DNA from: JAFGOM01 sp964605795
GTDB lineage: Archaea > Halobacteriota > Methanomicrobia > Methanomicrobiales > Methanospirillaceae
Assembly (NCBI GenBank): GCA_964605795.1
Contig: CAZSDZ010000007.1
Coordinates: forward strand, 1-64,000
DNA: 64,000 nucleotides
Direction: 5' to 3'
The position numbers and the translations under genes were made by a program. Below the pieces are notes generated by a model. It did not search any database and was not told where the DNA came from. It worked only from the letters and a program-made list of their open reading frames with translations. This document shows positions 1 to 8,882 of this stretch, piece after piece (positions within the stretch are counted from its first letter, which is position 1; every line of letters begins with the position of its first letter).

Positions 1-468
1 AACATCACAGTTTTGTGTAATGTTTTTGCCCTCTTTGCATAGTGGTCAGGGGGTATTAGTATCTGACTCGAAAAAATCTAAAAAACACATCCACAATAGT
101 AGTCCCATGCGGAGTCCCGAATGAATGGTATTTCCCTCAACTTATGCTCGAATCAACATATTTTGACCTATTTTTTATGTGTGTAATTTTCTATTTTTTT
201 TGTGTACCACGGTAATTGTCTTTTATTACCTATTAGGTTTTTTCACTATTTTTCCGTTGTTGCCAGAGTTTTTCTTGAATATTTTTTTAGGATCCGATGG
301 CTAAAAGAACATAACTTTTGTGCTTTCTCAATAGAATTTGTATCCTTCAAACGATTCAATATGATAATGACAATATTAATGTTGCATATACGTGAATCAA
401 AGAAAGATGATCTGCAACCGGATTACTATCATACCAATTATTCAATAAATCCTATCCAACCACCAATA
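1..468. other. AT-rich intergenic stretch, no supported gene
   Basis: Nothing here reads convincingly as a gene. The sequence is AT-rich with long T runs (around 166-210 and 230-290). An open frame on the plus strand from 202 to 573 exists, but its product is rich in Phe, Ile and His, resembles no family I know, and runs into the 3' end of the reductase on the opposite strand. The T-rich tracts could include the transcription end of that minus-strand gene, since archaeal terminators are often T-rich on the coding strand; here the T runs are on the plus strand, so this is not supported. Confidence 0.4.
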
Positions 469-1188
469 TCATCTCTCCACCTTTCCCGGAATCACATCAT
501 AGATAAGCCAGACGTAATCGCTATCAATCCGTTCCATGTGAGTCAGTTTCAGATTGATTACACCATCGAATGATGACAGGTCAGGTGCAGAATAGATCGT
601 TCTCGGGCTTGTTCCCCCGATGAGCATCGGACCAACAAGAACACTGACCTCGTGAACCAGTCCCTCCCGTAAAAGCACACCGTTGAGTGTCCCGCCGGTA
701 TCTGCCCTGATGGTCTTTACTTTATATTCCCGGTTTAATTTCATCAGGGCACCCCGAATATCAACCTGGGTCTCCCCGGCAATGATGTACCTCACCTGCC
801 GGTTCTTTAGGTAGTCGAGGTAGGATTGGGGTGTCTTATTCGAGCATATGGTGATAATATCACGCCACCATGGCTCTTTCTGAAGCATCCGATAATTATG
901 GACCCTCCCGCCGCTGTCAACGACAACGAGGAGCGGTCTGGGTTCATAAATGAGATCCTCTGTCCCCGGAGGTGGCGGATTCTGCGCGGGTTTTTTCTGG
1001 GATTCAATCAAATCGTCCGGATCATCCTCACCGAGGGCGGTAAGGGTGTTACTCCCGATAAGGATAGCATCCACTTTCCAGTGAAATGCACGTTTATAGT
1101 ACCGGAACAGCATCTCCGGGGTTTCAATTATCCAGTCGATACGGCCATCAAGGCTTGCAAGATTGTAGAGGGTAATCTTTGGAAGCAT
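469..1188 (-). CDS. RibD C-terminal-type reductase (possible diaminopyrimidine reductase)
   Basis: A 239-residue protein of the RibD C-terminal / dihydrofolate reductase-like fold, soluble, with no signal peptide. Seen: a substrate-loop stretch LASLDGRID near residue 10, VDAILIGSNT near 40, RPLLVVVDSGGRV, and a nucleotide-binding region RADTGGTLNGVLLREGLV followed by VLVGPMLIGG. This order matches the NADPH-dependent reductases of archaeal riboflavin and deazaflavin (F420) synthesis, called ArfC or RibD C-terminal. The family role would be reduction of the ribosyl group of 2,5-diamino-6-ribosylamino-pyrimidinone phosphate. Related reductases of other pathways share the fold, so the substrate is inferred. 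It stands alone, 138 nt downstream of the nitroreductase gene and in the same direction. Confidence 0.75.
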   Translation of the reverse strand: MLPKITLYNLASLDGRIDWIIETPEMLFRYYKRAFHWKVDAILIGSNTLTALGEDDPDDLIESQKKPAQNPPPPGTEDLIYEPRPLLVVVDSGGRVHNYRMLQKEPWWRDIITICSNKTPQSYLDYLKNRQVRYIIAGETQVDIRGALMKLNREYKVKTIRADTGGTLNGVLLREGLVHEVSVLVGPMLIGGTSPRTIYSAPDLSSFDGVINLKLTHMERIDSDYVWLIYDVIPGKVER

Positions 1189-1326
1189 TTCGTCTCCTAT
1201 GTGGAAATTTCTATCTGAATTTCTTGTTCGTCATTGTTTTTAGGGAATGAATGTATTTTGTGATCTGGTCTTTGGCACAATCCTTTTGGTAGGGAATTGA
1301 AGTGATGATAATGAACTGATTGATAA

Positions 1327-1902
1327 TTATACTGTGATTAATACGTCTTGTAATGACCTCTTCGGCACATGGTGGGTATCATTTTCGTCCCGCCAGTACG
1401 TTGTATCGTTATTGTTTCCAACGGTATCAAGTACCACCTGTTCTGCCGGGTACCCGAATGCAAGTACCAGGTGGATAGTATACCTATCCGGAAGCGAGAG
1501 CACGGTTTGCAACTCTCTTTTCCTGATGGATCCGATCATGCATCCGCCAAACCCGGCCTCAGCAGCAGCAAGCATCATGGTCTGTGCAGCAATGCCGATA
1601 TCATACCCGATAAACTGGTTGCAGGGTCCGTCCGTCGCAATCGTTATGTAGGCAACCGGTCTCTCTCCCTCTTTTGGTCCTCTCCAGTCTGGCAGATCAA
1701 GCGCAAAACAGAGGCATGGCCGGATTCGTGCGGTTAATTCAGGGTCTGTTGATACCAGGAATCGCAATGGCTGGCGGTTCCGGGCAGACGGGCAGAACCG
1801 TGCGATATCAACAAGGCTGATGATGGTTTCCCTGTCTATTCGCCGTCCCTCATCAAACCGCCGATAACTTCTGTTCTGTTCTACCAGTTCACGAAAATCC
1901 AT
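1327..1902 (-). CDS. Nitroreductase-family FMN oxidoreductase
   Basis: A 191-residue member of the nitroreductase fold, typical in length, predicted cytoplasmic and FMN-binding. Seen: the N-terminal phosphate-binding stretch RSYRRF near residue 11, PSARNRQPLRF near 37 (the usual PSxxNxQPxxF motif), and GFGGCMIGSIRKREL near 118, followed by a hydrophobic strand ending in FGYP. Family members reduce nitro groups, quinones or flavins with NAD(P)H and usually work as dimers; the natural substrate cannot be read from the sequence. No ribosome binding site is visible before the ATG at 1902, so the message may be leaderless. Neighbours do not suggest a pathway. Confidence 0.85.
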   Translation of the reverse strand: MDFRELVEQNRSYRRFDEGRRIDRETIISLVDIARFCPSARNRQPLRFLVSTDPELTARIRPCLCFALDLPDWRGPKEGERPVAYITIATDGPCNQFIGYDIGIAAQTMMLAAAEAGFGGCMIGSIRKRELQTVLSLPDRYTIHLVLAFGYPAEQVVLDTVGNNNDTTYWRDENDTHHVPKRSLQDVLITV

Positions 1903-2042
1903 ACTTTATCATCATACTAAAGGCAGACAGATACAAAAGAGTTGGGAAGGTACGTTGAAATTGTTCTTTACCACTGTTCCACTGTCAGTCCCTGATACCG
2001 GTTCTCAATAGTCCGGATTGAGCCACTCTGAAATGACCATTT

Positions 2043-2059
2043 CTGCCCATCATGGGCAG
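2043..2059. promoter_or_regulatory. 17-bp perfect inverted repeat upstream of a TATA box
   Basis: CTGCCCAT, one C, then ATGGGCAG forms a perfect 8-bp inverted repeat. It lies about 10 bp upstream of the TATA-like TTTATAA at 2070-2076 and 48 bp before the ATG at 2107. That position fits an archaeal activator site or a DNA-bound regulator overlapping the BRE region. The regulator is unknown. Confidence 0.45.
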
Positions 2060-2069
2060 GACAGGCAGA

Positions 2070-2076
2070 TTTATAA
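2070..2076 (+). promoter_or_regulatory. TATA box for the TPR/Excalibur-like gene
   Basis: TTTATAA lies 31-37 nt before the ATG at 2107. An archaeal start site 22-27 nt downstream would give a very short leader that still contains the GGTGA ribosome binding site at 2097-2101. Confidence 0.45.
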
Positions 2077-2106
2077 CCACAGGGACTGACCTACCCGGTG
2101 ACGAAG

Positions 2107-3264
2107 ATGAATATTAATCAGGGAATCACGATAGTGAGTATTCAGACCGTTCGAAAGGTTCTTGGAACCGCCCTCGTTCTTGCCCTTTTGTGCGTATCCC
2201 TGCAGGCTGCCAATGCCGGGGGCGGGGGCAGGCTCTTGGGCCTTGATGCCCTTGAGATCAAAGGAATTCTGTTTGAGTACGATTCCGGTGATATCTATCA
2301 GGGTTCGTACCAGGGACACGAGATACTCTTTAATTCAGAAACCTTTGTCATGCAGGATACAAACACCGGGGAGGAGAAAAGGGTCTCTCGGTCAGAGATC
2401 CTCTATCCTGAAGGGTCTGGTCAGCCGGGTATGGGACTTATCTGGGATCGGGCCGGATCAGAGTACTCATACGAAGCACTCGAGATAGGAAACCCATTAA
2501 CCATGAAAAAACCCGGCAGGCCGGGGGAAGCGGTACAACTGTATAACAAGGGAACAGAGCTCTATAACGAGAAAGAGTATGAAGATGCCATCCTTGCATT
2601 ACAGCAGGCTATTGAGATCGATCCCGCGTATGCAAAGGCATGGAACAACCTAGGTTCGGCCTTAAACGCTCTCGGCAGATATGAAGAGGCAGAAAATGCT
2701 TATAACCAGGCTATTGCAATTGACTCTTCCGATGCAAAAGCATGGAGTAACCTCTGTCGTGCTCTTAACAACCAGGGGAGATATGATGAAGCGATGGACG
2801 CCTGTAATACATCTGTCGGGATAGACCAGGGATCAGCGAAAACATGGAATAACATGGGACTGGCGCTAAACGGAGCCGGTAGGTATGATGAAGCAGTCTC
2901 TGCGTTTGACAAGTCGCTCCTTATCGATTCGCAGGATCATGTAGTATTGAAGAACCGAAATGCCGCGGTTCTTGACGCGAGTAAGGCCTCGGTACAGTCC
3001 CGAAAACCAGGTGAGGTAAACACAACCGTTGCAAGGGAACCACCAGTTTCACCCCGGACTACCCCGGTCCCAACGGTCTCCGCGACTGATAAAGGGGCGG
3101 TATGTGACTGTTCTCTTGATACCTATGACTGTTCCTCATTCAAATGCCGGGACAAGGCCCAGCAGTGCTATGATTATTGTATTGCACAGGGGAAAGGAGA
3201 TGTCCACCACCTTGAAGGGTCTGACAACGACGGGAAGGTATGTGAGAGCTGGCCTCCCTGTTGA
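2107..3264 (+). CDS. Secreted TPR protein with Cys-rich Excalibur-like C-terminus
   Basis: A 385-residue exported protein. I chose ATG 2107 over the upstream GTG at 2098 because GGTGA at 2097-2101 gives ideal ribosome-binding spacing. The N-terminus carries a hydrophobic export segment (TALVLALLCVSLQAANA). A short beta-rich region follows, then about four tetratricopeptide repeats at roughly residues 140-290 with AWNNLGSALNALGRYEEA-type units. After a Pro/Thr/Ser linker comes a Cys-rich tail of about 50 residues with EGSDNDGKVCES, which resembles the DxDxDGxxCE calcium loop of Excalibur domains. TPRs mediate protein binding, so a cell-surface scaffold is likely; the partner is unknown. It is monocistronic, with its own TATA box and inverted repeat. 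Confidence 0.8.
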   Translation: MNINQGITIVSIQTVRKVLGTALVLALLCVSLQAANAGGGGRLLGLDALEIKGILFEYDSGDIYQGSYQGHEILFNSETFVMQDTNTGEEKRVSRSEILYPEGSGQPGMGLIWDRAGSEYSYEALEIGNPLTMKKPGRPGEAVQLYNKGTELYNEKEYEDAILALQQAIEIDPAYAKAWNNLGSALNALGRYEEAENAYNQAIAIDSSDAKAWSNLCRALNNQGRYDEAMDACNTSVGIDQGSAKTWNNMGLALNGAGRYDEAVSAFDKSLLIDSQDHVVLKNRNAAVLDASKASVQSRKPGEVNTTVAREPPVSPRTTPVPTVSATDKGAVCDCSLDTYDCSSFKCRDKAQQCYDYCIAQGKGDVHHLEGSDNDGKVCESWPPC

Positions 3265-3882
3265 TGAGATCATCCATCCTCTCTTTATTATCCTGTCTCT
3301 TGTGTGAATCCATGAGTATGATGGATATATCCCTGCACTTTCTGAACAACATTCCAATTCGTTTCTCTCCTCTAAACAAATGTTTAACCTGCAGAATATC
3401 AAGTTTACTATCAATCAGGATTTAGTACATAATCACATCCAGTCCCTCAATCTCAATTCATGGATAAGCAACAAAATGTCCTCTTTATAACGGAAAATTT
3501 TCTCTCATGAGGATTCACTTGATCGGATGTGGTTTTTGTAACCTATGAGTTCACGAGAAGTGATCCAATTGTTTTCGGCTAGTTTCCTGAGGTTACACCG
3601 CCGACTGATCCCATCGGTATGCTTTTTTTTCCTTTCGGTCTGGGTTCAGTACACCGGGAAACACAGTCACATGCCTCCATTTGAGGTCTAATCCAATCAT
3701 ATTGATAAAGAAGAGCGTTTTTGCACAGATGCAGGGATTCTGTATCGTTCTCTATATCGATCCTCAACCGTTTCATCCCCCCTTTTGGAACTACAAAAAG
3801 GGAAATAATGATGAAAACGGTATGGAAAAAAAGGGGGGTAGAGGGCCTGACCAAATTATCCGGGTATCTCTTTTATCCCTGG
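3265..3882. other. Intergenic region, no supported gene
   Basis: About 620 bp between two convergent genes. Open frames here are short and overlap each other on both strands without ribosome binding sites or recognisable products. The region is AT-rich and probably holds the two transcription ends. Confidence 0.4.
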
Positions 3883-4800
3883 CTACACACTCGAGCCATA
3901 TATGAATCTCTTCGATATTTTGGTAATTCCACCGGTTGCTGTAATCGTATCTACATAATTGGTTATTCGCGCTTCATCATCCCAGTAGTTAGTTGTCCAT
4001 CCTGGATTTGCAATCAATGGTGCAAAGTATAGGTCATTATTGATACCACCAAGACCGGGATGTTGTGCTTCTCGGATTGAAGCGGTAAAGGTTGCCGAAA
4101 CCTGTCCGTCAGCGTACTGACTGCCTTGGGCAGAATTCGGATCAACATTGACCCGGTAAATTAGTATTGCAGGGACTTCTGCCGTCTCGGCGGTATCATG
4201 GAGTTCGAGCGATGTCTGAACAGCCATACTGGTAACACTGGCAAATTCTGTCTCAGTGGTGATGAGATTGCAGAACGATGGCATGATCCATCCCTCGGAT
4301 GCAGCAAATACACAACGGAAATCATCAGGAGCCCATTCATAATTGCCTGCGATATCAAGGGTAGCACGCTCCAATCCTGCGAGAGTACTCCCGTCGACAC
4401 TTGAATAGGTCATGATCATGTCAGTGTCGAGATTTGCTGTTGCGAGGCCCTGGTTGTTTGTGTCAAGCATCAGGTTATACGTCAGGTCCAGCAGACCACC
4501 ATTGGTGAGTAATTCGTTCCGGTAGGTTGTCTGGGAGACAACTTCTCCCAAATCTGCGTTAAAAACCAGAAGGTTTCCATCAACCGCATTCGGTTCTCCG
4601 AGAAGGATTCCATCGTGAAGGTACGCATTGCTGTGTTCTGAGATTAGATTGACATTTTTTATCACCGCACCAAGGGCATTTACATATTCGTTGGATAAAA
4701 TAACCTGGTTTTCCGGTGTTGCATCAGGAAGATGATCTCCCATGGTAATGCCTGCGAGGAGAGACACGACAATAAGTACAATTATGATGGTTAATTTCAT
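3883..4800 (-). CDS. Secreted protein of unknown function
   Basis: I do not recognise the family. The 305-residue product starts with a clear signal peptide (MKLTIIIVLIVVSLLAGITMG) and has no further membrane segment, so it should be released or held at the cell surface by interactions. The mature part is rich in Thr, Ser, Asn, Ala and alternating hydrophobic residues, which suggests beta structure. It has two Cys (in FRCVF and SFCNL, near residues 163 and 177) that could form a disulfide. In Methanospirillum such secreted beta-rich proteins could belong to the envelope or sheath, but nothing here proves that. It is flanked by intergenic DNA on both sides. Confidence 0.65.
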   Translation of the reverse strand: MKLTIIIVLIVVSLLAGITMGDHLPDATPENQVILSNEYVNALGAVIKNVNLISEHSNAYLHDGILLGEPNAVDGNLLVFNADLGEVVSQTTYRNELLTNGGLLDLTYNLMLDTNNQGLATANLDTDMIMTYSSVDGSTLAGLERATLDIAGNYEWAPDDFRCVFAASEGWIMPSFCNLITTETEFASVTSMAVQTSLELHDTAETAEVPAILIYRVNVDPNSAQGSQYADGQVSATFTASIREAQHPGLGGINNDLYFAPLIANPGWTTNYWDDEARITNYVDTITATGGITKISKRFIYGSSV

Positions 4801-5234
4801 TCTTTACCTCTACTTCGTTACGAATATATAGAAAAAGAGATGTGCATCTTTCTATAAATACGCATCGAATTGCTATCTCATATTTATTCGGGCATACTGA
4901 CTCGCGATACCTTTAACCGATTTCTCACATGACCGTAGCTGACCTGTGATGTGAAGCGGGTTGAGTGTGAGTTTAATGTTGAACGGAAAACCAGCTTTGT
5001 TCCGCGTGAGATAAGGGAAACAACATCTAAATATCAGGAGAAGAGCCTCAAGTCTGATTACACATGGCATATTCCCTATTAATGATGGGTTTTGGTGGTG
5101 CAGGTTGTTGCTTTGTCCGGAAAATCATTTTGAAAAGAAGCCTAAATGACAATTTGCAATCATATTTTGAAAAAAAGATACTCGGAGAGGTTTTTTCCCT
5201 CCGTGATTAAAAAGGCTTAAAATGAGGAGATTCG
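4801..5234. other. Intergenic region
   Basis: About 430 bp upstream of the secreted protein gene. It should hold that gene's promoter: an AT-rich stretch GAATATATAG at about 4821-4832 lies 20-30 nt before the start on the minus strand and could serve as a TATA element. I see no gene in the rest. Confidence 0.35.
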
Positions 5235-5645
5235 TTACGAAACCCGGTACAGGTAGTCAATTCCCGCGTAGATGGGATCACGTACCTCAAGATAGATTAA
5301 CTCCAGTTTATCAGGTCCGAGGATGAACCCGGTAGAGATCCCCTCATTCTGTTCAGCAAAGTACAGCGTCTCATTGTCAGGACCAATCACTCCTGCAATG
5401 CTCTTTTTTATATCTGCACCTTTCTCGTCCGTAGTCAGTACATACCCGGCAAATACCCGGTCTTTCTGCTCGGTGATGGTAAGGAAGAAAGAACCCTCAC
5501 CTTCTTCAACGAATCCGACGGTATCTTCATATCCAACATACGGTCCGGTCCAGTTTCCGACGAGATCAGGCACATCAGCAGCACATAATCCGACAATCAT
5601 GGCTAATACCAGGATACTGATAATCCCGGTGAGATACTTGTTCAT
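5235..5645 (-). CDS. Small secreted protein of unknown function
   Basis: A 136-residue protein with a signal peptide (hydrophobic residues 6-20, cleavage likely after GLCAA). The mature domain of about 115 residues begins VGNWTGPYVGYED and reads as alternating beta strands, with repeated Gly and acidic turns (TTDEKGADI, GPDNETL, GPDKLEL). The opening GNWTG pattern is seen in lipocalin- or avidin-like beta barrels, so a small extracytoplasmic barrel is plausible, but I do not recognise a family. AGGAGATGATATC precedes the ATG at 5645 on the minus strand and provides a ribosome binding site. It is monocistronic. Confidence 0.65.
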   Translation of the reverse strand: MNKYLTGIISILVLAMIVGLCAADVPDLVGNWTGPYVGYEDTVGFVEEGEGSFFLTITEQKDRVFAGYVLTTDEKGADIKKSIAGVIGPDNETLYFAEQNEGISTGFILGPDKLELIYLEVRDPIYAGIDYLYRVS

Positions 5646-5877
5646 AGGATATCATCTCCTAATGAAGAGATAAAGATTGTGAAAGAGCTTATTTGTTCAC
5701 TTCTTCGGTTATGATATGCGAAGATCTGATTGATGCATACTTATACCAGCAGTGAGGATAGAAAGAGTAATCATCTCAAATAAGCATTTCCGAGTAAAGG
5801 GCATTCTGGAATCAGAATCTCCGATGAATGGTGCCCTATTTATCCCTGGGAAAAATTGGTGATCTGGGATGAGTTCC

Positions 5878-6627
5878 TTACATCTTCACTTTCCTGAACA
5901 TAAACGCCCCGATTCCAATCATGGCAACAGAAAAGGAGAGCAGTACCAGGAGACAGATGCCTGGATTTATCTGTGAAACACCAGTCAGGCCGAACCGGAT
6001 CCCCTCAACCCCGTACGTCAGGGGATCGCAGTATGTTAGAGACCGGAACATGGGGGGAAGGCTCTCGATGGGAAACATCGCTCCGGAAAGACCGAAGATA
6101 GGGAAGATAAAGAAGCTCATGATGAGCTGAAATCCGTTCATATCCTCCATTCGTGATGCAATCGCGATACCAACAGAGGTAAACCCAATACCGATGAGAG
6201 CCATGAACCCGAATGCAATAATGAGATTTAGTATCCCGGGGAACGAAAGCCCGATAAAAAGGGATATTACAAGGATGATCGTCCCCTGGATAATTGCAGT
6301 GGTTGCGCCACCAAAGGTCTGGCCGAGCATGATCTCGGTCCTCGAGATCGGTGCGACAAGGGTCTCTTTTAAAAATCCAAACTGCTTGTCCCAGATGATC
6401 TGAATCCCGGCAAAGATCGAGGTGAAGAGCACGCTCATGGCAACGATCCCGGGAACGAGGAATTGCACATAGTTACCACTCACGCTGGTGATGGTGACAA
6501 CCGAGTTTAAACCGAATCCGAGGATTATGAGGAAGAAAAGCGGCATACCGAGGCTGCCGACGATCCTGCTCTTGGATCTGAGATACCGCTTGATGTTGCG
6601 AAGCCAGATAGTATAGATAACGTCCAT
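5878..6627 (-). CDS. ABC-2 type exporter permease
   Basis: A 249-residue integral membrane protein of the ABC-2 (DrrB-like) family with about six hydrophobic segments. Seen: an N-terminal cytoplasmic helix with basic residues (RNIKRYLRSKSRIVG), then membrane spans, a central FGFMALIGIGFTS region and the family stretch FPIFGLSGAMFPIESLPPMF before the last spans. I use ATG 6627 rather than the in-frame ATG at 6642, because GGAGG sits 8 nt upstream and the start falls just after the stop of the ATPase gene (2 nt apart). It pairs with that ATPase to form an exporter; cargo could be a drug, lipid or glycan. Confidence 0.88.
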   Translation of the reverse strand: MDVIYTIWLRNIKRYLRSKSRIVGSLGMPLFFLIILGFGLNSVVTITSVSGNYVQFLVPGIVAMSVLFTSIFAGIQIIWDKQFGFLKETLVAPISRTEIMLGQTFGGATTAIIQGTIILVISLFIGLSFPGILNLIIAFGFMALIGIGFTSVGIAIASRMEDMNGFQLIMSFFIFPIFGLSGAMFPIESLPPMFRSLTYCDPLTYGVEGIRFGLTGVSQINPGICLLVLLSFSVAMIGIGAFMFRKVKM

Positions 6628-6629
6628 AA

Positions 6630-7613
6630 TCAGTGCCTCCATGCCCGGTATGCCATCCGCATGTGGTCTTTTGATCCGGCCTCTTCATTTCTGATACTCC
6701 TGCCGGTATAATGCAAAAAGACATCTTCTAAAGTTGGCTTGTGAATGGATACTGAGGTCATCCGAATTCCAGACGAGATGAGCATCTTCATCAGCTCAGA
6801 CAGGTGTTCCTCGACATCATGCAGAGCAATACAGAAAAACCCGTCATAATCCTCTACCTTTACTATCCAGGGGACGGTAAGGCCGGCAAGGGGTATCGAG
6901 GAGTCAGGTGAGGTGACGGTAACCACGTCACCCCCGATCTGTTTCTTGAGATGTTCTGGTGTATCCAGGGCAACGATCCGTCCGTTATCAATGATGCCGA
7001 CACGACCGCATAACCGGTCAGCCTCATCCATGTAATGGGTCGTAATAATAACGGTGATATTCATCTCCTTACTTAATTTTTCGATATATTCCCAGAGATA
7101 GTTCCTGGTCTGGGGATCAAGACCAAGGGTCGGTTCATCCAGGAAGAGAACCTTTGGCCGGTGGAGGAGCCCTCGTGCAATCTCTAATCTCCTTCTCATT
7201 CCCCCGGAGTAGGTCTTGACAAGGTCACTTCTCCGTTCAGTAAGCCCGACAAGATCAAGGAGTTCGGTTATCCGTGCAGACCTGACTTTTTTCGGGATCC
7301 GGTACAGTCTCCCATGAAAGTCCATGTTCTCCCAGGCGGTCAGTTCTTCGTCAAGGCTCGGATCCTGGAATACGATTCCTATCGATCTTCTCACCCCATC
7401 CTCGTCCCTCGTTATATGATGCCCGAATACCTCAGCAGATCCAGATGTCGGATCAAGCATCGTTGCGAGCATCGATAGTATCGTTGTTTTCCCGGCCCCG
7501 TTCGGGCCAAGCAGACCGAATATCTCACCCTGGGCTATCTCAAACGATATTCTGTCAACGGCAACAAAATCGCCGAATTTTTTCGAAAGATCATTCACAG
7601 TTACTGCATTCAT
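6630..7613 (-). CDS. ABC exporter ATP-binding protein (DrrA-like)
   Basis: A 327-residue ATPase of the DrrA/CcmA type. Seen: Walker A GPNGAGKTT near residue 36, signature YSGGMRRRLEIARG near 140, Walker B VLFLDEPTLGLD near 160, and the switch His in TTHYMDE. About 100 residues beyond the ATPase form the C-terminal domain typical of drug- and antibiotic-exporter ATPases. ATG 7613 is preferred over the TTG at 7622 because GGAGAGG lies 10 nt before it. The start overlaps the end of the PadR gene by 23 nt, and the permease gene follows at once, so the three form an operon. It would power export by the adjacent permease. Confidence 0.92.
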   Translation of the reverse strand: MNAVTVNDLSKKFGDFVAVDRISFEIAQGEIFGLLGPNGAGKTTILSMLATMLDPTSGSAEVFGHHITRDEDGVRRSIGIVFQDPSLDEELTAWENMDFHGRLYRIPKKVRSARITELLDLVGLTERRSDLVKTYSGGMRRRLEIARGLLHRPKVLFLDEPTLGLDPQTRNYLWEYIEKLSKEMNITVIITTHYMDEADRLCGRVGIIDNGRIVALDTPEHLKKQIGGDVVTVTSPDSSIPLAGLTVPWIVKVEDYDGFFCIALHDVEEHLSELMKMLISSGIRMTSVSIHKPTLEDVFLHYTGRSIRNEEAGSKDHMRMAYRAWRH

Positions 7614-8112
7614 GCGAATCAATCCTCTCCAGTTCTGACAGGCATCGTGTTATCAGTGCCTGTGCCTCATTCTTCTTTTCGGGTTTTATCTTTCCTGCAA
7701 TCAGGTGAATCTTCATGCTGTCTGCCATGAGCGGATCAGATCCCTCGCTAAAGATCTCAAAGAGAAGATCTGAAAAGACATACATCTTCTCTTTCTCTGC
7801 CTTTCTGTCAGTGATGATGTTTTGAAGCGTTTTCCATCCGGTATCAGTAAGTTGATACAGTGTTTTAGAGCGTTTTCCTGTTTCCGATACCGCAATCAGT
7901 CCCTCCTCTTCCATCCTCGTGAGCATAGGATACAAGGTGCCCTTGCTTGGTACCCACGAGTCATTGGTCTTTTGTGCTATCTCCTTGATGAGGTCGTATC
8001 CTGATTTTTGTTTGTTTTTCAGGGAATGGAGGATATAGAGTTGGATTAACCCCCTGCCCCGGTTACACTGGTTTTTGTCTCTTTCGCTTGAGAATCGTAA
8101 TGGTCCTTTCAT
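7591..8112 (-). CDS. PadR-family transcriptional regulator
   Basis: A 173-residue protein with the PadR winged helix at roughly residues 20-95. Seen: the family order LIQLYILHSLKNKQKSGYDL, then SWVPSKGTLYPMLTRMEEEGLI, the recognition helix and wing, and a KTLYQLTDTG strand. A helical C-terminal region of about 70 residues would form the dimerisation arm. PadR proteins usually repress transporter or stress genes and release DNA on binding small molecules. It is the first gene of an operon with the ABC exporter, which suggests autoregulated control of export. The start at 8112 lacks a strong ribosome binding site, so it may be leaderless. Confidence 0.9.
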   Translation of the reverse strand: MKGPLRFSSERDKNQCNRGRGLIQLYILHSLKNKQKSGYDLIKEIAQKTNDSWVPSKGTLYPMLTRMEEEGLIAVSETGKRSKTLYQLTDTGWKTLQNIITDRKAEKEKMYVFSDLLFEIFSEGSDPLMADSMKIHLIAGKIKPEKKNEAQALITRCLSELERIDSHECSNCE

Positions 8113-8882
8113 GATGCGAGCTCGCTTGAAGGTAATGTACGGATTAAAACAGTTTCATTATAAACCGTCCGGTATAGTACTATTGTTACTCCCAGGTATA
8201 ATGTTTTTCGAATATGCTGACAAAACTAAATTTTTATTGGGTTTATAGGAGCAGATATGATGAGAGAATATGAGATGTTTTTCTCTCTCAATTGTTTCTC
8301 TTGATTTTTGTGTAGTGCTGTTGATCACCGGTTCCGAAGGTGCGAAATCCGTCTGAGATGGTTTATTCTTAAAACAGACCTTGGATGGATCCTTTTTCAG
8401 GAGCCCATCAATTATCTGGGTGAGTAGAGTGAATTTGTCACACCTGCGAATTCATTTCAGGATCAAAACCTCCGGGCTGTCTGCCACAAAAGACAGTTAC
8501 AAGGAGATCCCGGGGTATTCCTGTCACAATCTCTCCGGTATCCCAAAACCGGTTGTATAATAAAAAATTTTAGATTTTTTGATGAGTCCATCAGATACCA
8601 CAGATACCGGTTAATATTCCGTAATCTCCTTTTTTACTGATTACCGGCACTCTTGCCGATTTATTCGCAGAGATTGCATGATACAAAAACAAAACCTGAT
8701 ATCACGAGTCACTGGTATCAGACTTATGAGGAAATAGCAGGGATCAACCGTATCAATATTTGAACTCTGTTCTAGACCCGTGATGAAGGAGAGCTCCTCT
8801 CTTGTCACCGTTTTTATCGGATATGGTAACCTTTAAATCCCTCTTTTCTGCACTAATCAGTAGCGCAGTATGGAAAGATGGT
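8113..8882. other. Long intergenic region between divergent genes
   Basis: About 770 bp between the PadR operon and the plus-strand hydrolase gene. It should hold both promoters. Near the PadR side, TTATAAAC-type sequence at about 8158-8166 could be a TATA element. The only reading frames are tiny, for example 15 codons from 8259. I see no gene or clear RNA structure. Confidence 0.4.

Noticed and set aside
202..573. Plus-strand open frame of 123 codons
   Set aside because: Overlaps the reductase gene on the other strand, with AT-driven composition and no recognisable product.
4814..5241. The 11-bp palindrome TTCGTTACGAA at 4814-4824 and again at 5231-5241
   Set aside because: One copy lies before a start codon but the other is in the end of a coding region, so two copies may be chance.
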